NCBI GenBank assembly: GCA_027665725.1
Contig: JAQDDS010000005.1
Span: 1 to 64,000, forward strand
Length of the DNA stretch: 64,000 nt
Source: Streptococcaceae bacterium AF77-01CM03A
GTDB taxonomy: Bacteria; Bacillota; Bacilli; Lactobacillales; Streptococcaceae
Direction: 5' to 3'
Numbering within the stretch: the first letter of the stretch is position 1; the number at the start of each line of letters is the position of its first letter. A program made the translations under genes and the position numbers. Shown here in pieces: positions 62,005 through 64,000 of this stretch. Under the pieces are notes generated by a model. It saw only the letters and a program-made list of their open reading frames with translations, searched no databases and was not told where the DNA came from.

Positions 62005-62241
62005 TTATGTTCTATTTTTAATGATTGCTAATACGTCTGCGACACTTTGGAGGTTGTCAATTTCTTCATCACTGATCTCAATTCCAAATTCATCCTCAAT
62101 GGTTAGGACAAATTCCATCAAATCTACTGAATCAGCATCCAAATCATCCTTTAAGCTCAAGTTTTCGGTTACGACAAAGTCTTCTCCTTGACGCTCTTGA
62201 ATGATGGTTACGATACGGTCAAAAATTTGTTGATCTGTCAT
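62005..62241 (-). CDS. acpP: Acyl carrier protein
   Basis: A 78-residue acidic four-helix carrier protein. The 4'-phosphopantetheine serine is in DADSVDLMEFV. ATG 62241 has AAGGAG 7 nt upstream and lies 10 nt after plsX; the frame from 62286 would start inside plsX. Its place beside plsX suggests a role in phospholipid acyl transfer; streptococci usually have a second ACP in the fatty-acid cluster. Confidence 0.92.
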   Translation of the reverse strand: MTDQQIFDRIVTIIQERQGEDFVVTENLSLKDDLDADSVDLMEFVLTIEDEFGIEISDEEIDNLQSVADVLAIIKNRT

Positions 62242-62251
62242 ATTATTCTCC

Positions 62252-63244
62252 TTATTCCTCTGAAAATTCACGCGCAGTTTGGGCAACTACATCTGTCTCA
62301 AGCATGGTACGAATCTGGCGTATTGTGCTATAGACAGCCTTGGCATCGCTTGAGCCATGAGTCTTAACTACTGGCGCCTTAACACCAAACAGAACCGCGC
62401 CTCCAACATCTGAATAGTTGAGCTGTTTTTTCAAACCTCTGAGGTTATCCTTAAGAAGGAAAGCACCTAGCTTGGCTCTAAGACCGCCACCTACAATAGC
62501 ATTTTTGAGCAAGCCCATGATACCCATAGCAGTCCCTTCAATAGCTTTGAGCACAGCGTTTCCCGTGAAACCATCTGTTACGACTACATCAGCAACACCA
62601 TCCATCAAATCACGTGCTTCCACATTCCCGACGAAATTCAAACTCTCGTCAGCCATTAATAGGTCATAGGCTTCCTTGCGGAGTGGATCTCCCTTGCTGC
62701 TCTCTGTCCCGTTATTAAGCAAACCTACACGAGGTTTTTCAATACCACGAACATTTCTAGCATAGAAGGAACCTAGGATAGCGTATTGATGCAGGTGATG
62801 AGCTGTATTTTCTGCATTGGCACCAAGGTCAAGCATGTCAAAACCTTTCCCATCAATAGTTGGCAATGTTGACATAAGCCCAGGTCGGTCGATATTTTTG
62901 ATACGACCAACAATGAAAAATCCTGCCGCTAACAAGGCTCCTGTATTTCCTGCAGAAAGAACTGAATCTGCCTCTCCATCTTTGACAGCCTTAGCTGCCA
63001 ATACCATGCTGGCATTTTTCTTCTTGCGGATGGCTTTTGTAGGCTCATCATCTGAGTCGATTTTTTCATCAGTATGGATAATACTAACGCGCTCTGTAGC
63101 TGTTAGATATTGCTTGATTTTGCTTTCATCTCCATAAAGTTGGACTTCAATATCTGAAAAGTCAGCAAGGGCTTGATTAACTCCCTCTACAATAGCTTGT
63201 GGTGCGTAATCGCCACCCATTGCATCAACTGCGATTTTTTTCAT
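62252..63244 (-). CDS. plsX: Phosphate acyltransferase PlsX
   Basis: A 330-residue enzyme that makes acyl-phosphate from acyl-ACP for phosphatidic acid synthesis. [45 protein letters not shown] and [13 protein letters not shown] are family signatures. The ATG overlaps the recO stop (ATGA). Confidence 0.97.
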   Translation of the reverse strand: MKKIAVDAMGGDYAPQAIVEGVNQALADFSDIEVQLYGDESKIKQYLTATERVSIIHTDEKIDSDDEPTKAIRKKKNASMVLAAKAVKDGEADSVLSAGNTGALLAAGFFIVGRIKNIDRPGLMSTLPTIDGKGFDMLDLGANAENTAHHLHQYAILGSFYARNVRGIEKPRVGLLNNGTESSKGDPLRKEAYDLLMADESLNFVGNVEARDLMDGVADVVVTDGFTGNAVLKAIEGTAMGIMGLLKNAIVGGGLRAKLGAFLLKDNLRGLKKQLNYSDVGGAVLFGVKAPVVKTHGSSDAKAVYSTIRQIRTMLETDVVAQTAREFSEE

Positions 63245-64000
63245 TTGTCTTCCTCTTTCAGTAGTTGTCCCCAGTCGGCTAGGGAATCAATAAATTTCTT
63301 TGATTTCAGATGAATGCCGACATATTCCTCGTAGATTTGGTCCATAAACTTGCGCAAGTCCTGCTTGATTTCGGCCTTAAGTGAGATAGTCTCCAAGGTC
63401 TCAAAATCAATGGCTTGAAATTGATTGAGCAGATAAGGAATATTGGGATTTAAATGACATCGTTTCTCATCTTCATGGTAATGATCGGGACAAAGACAAC
63501 CCCCGTATTTGAAGGAGAAGTCAAAGGCTTGCCCCACACGATGACAAAAGGTACACTCATTAAAGTTGAGACTGATTCCAAAACGTGTCAATATTTGAAT
63601 TTCAAAAATATTGGTCAAAACTTGATAATCCAGACCCTCTTCCATCAGCTCTAAAGTCTTTTGCAAAAAAGCAAATAGGGGAGCATCTTCTTGATTATCC
63701 TGCAAACTCGCATCTGCCAAGGCCGCAACGTAGGTCGCATAAGCCATAACAAAGAGGTCACTATTGATTTTCGGAAAAGTCTTCACCTCATGATAATCTT
63801 CTATATAACTAAGTCCATCGTCATTGACTTTTAGGAGAAAATGGGCTAAGACTAAAGGTTGAATGACAGGAGCTAGTTTGGATTGGCCGGCATGTTTGAC
63901 AAAAAACATGCGCTTGCCTGCCTGTTCTGTAAAGATTTTAACAAGCTTATCATCCTCTCGAAAATTTCGATTGTAAAGTACTAAACCCTGACTCGTAATC
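63241..64000 (-). CDS. recO: DNA repair protein RecO (5' end beyond the window)
   Basis: The frame is open to the window edge, giving about 252 visible residues; about four N-terminal residues are missing. RecO loads RecA on SSB-coated DNA with RecR. The N-terminal OB fold begins [22 protein letters not shown] four-cysteine zinc motif (CTFCH ... GGCLC) lies in the C-terminal half. An internal ATG at 63909 is not the start, because family-matching sequence continues upstream. Confidence 0.95.
   Translation of the reverse strand, partial: ITSQGLVLYNRNFREDDKLVKIFTEQAGKRMFFVKHAGQSKLAPVIQPLVLAHFLLKVNDDGLSYIEDYHEVKTFPKINSDLFVMAYATYVAALADASLQDNQEDAPLFAFLQKTLELMEEGLDYQVLTNIFEIQILTRFGISLNFNECTFCHRVGQAFDFSFKYGGCLCPDHYHEDEKRCHLNPNIPYLLNQFQAIDFETLETISLKAEIKQDLRKFMDQIYEEYVGIHLKSKKFIDSLADWGQLLKEEDK

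Overview
The window looks like the chromosome of a mitis-group Streptococcus (S. mitis, S. oralis or S. pneumoniae relatives). Evidence is the low G+C, the LPXTG surface proteins, a StrH-type hexosaminidase, BgaC with its mannose-type PTS, a ComA/ComB exporter beside purC, and long gene runs that match, from memory, pneumococcal gene order. Relative to that order the window joins three blocks: recO to galM, rnjA to tsaD, and a methionine-transport block followed by hisS. No rRNA, tRNA or CRISPR array was found.

Layout. 1-7763: two minus-strand LPXTG-type adhesins, the first cut by the window edge. 8037-20934: hisS, an MFS exporter with an Rgg-type regulator, a putative ECF S component, a methionine ABC importer (metQ, M20 peptidase, metN, metP) behind a MET-box, a polar amino-acid binding lipoprotein, azlCD and tsaD-rimI-tsaB. 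21045-23438: a small membrane protein, then rpoY-rnjA on the plus strand.

23447-29091 is a complete 5,645-bp transposon inserted directly after the rnjA stop codon. It has 90-bp terminal inverted repeats (88/90 identical), an exact 8-bp target duplication and an IS1595-type transposase. Its cargo is three small genes of unknown role behind the transposase and, divergently, a two-gene BcgI-like (Type IIB) restriction-modification system. The RM leader holds a 7-bp tandem repeat whose copy number decides whether a short leader ORF runs into the methylase start codon, so it may be a phase switch. Each inverted repeat also contains a terminator hairpin facing out of the element.

29136-41274 is a host-glycan module. 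BgaC removes terminal galactose, a mannose-type PTS imports sugar, AgaS and GalM process it, a GntR regulator is encoded divergently, and the LPXTG hexosaminidase StrH follows under a perfect cre site.

41322-58519 holds the purine genes in three segments: purC-L-F-M-N-(SUFU gene)-H, purD-E-K, and purB. A SIR2-STAND protein that resembles Avs-type phage defence lies between purK and purB, and its stop codon overlaps the purB start. 58680-64000: ComB (unusually short), ComA, then acpP, plsX and recO, the last cut by the window edge.
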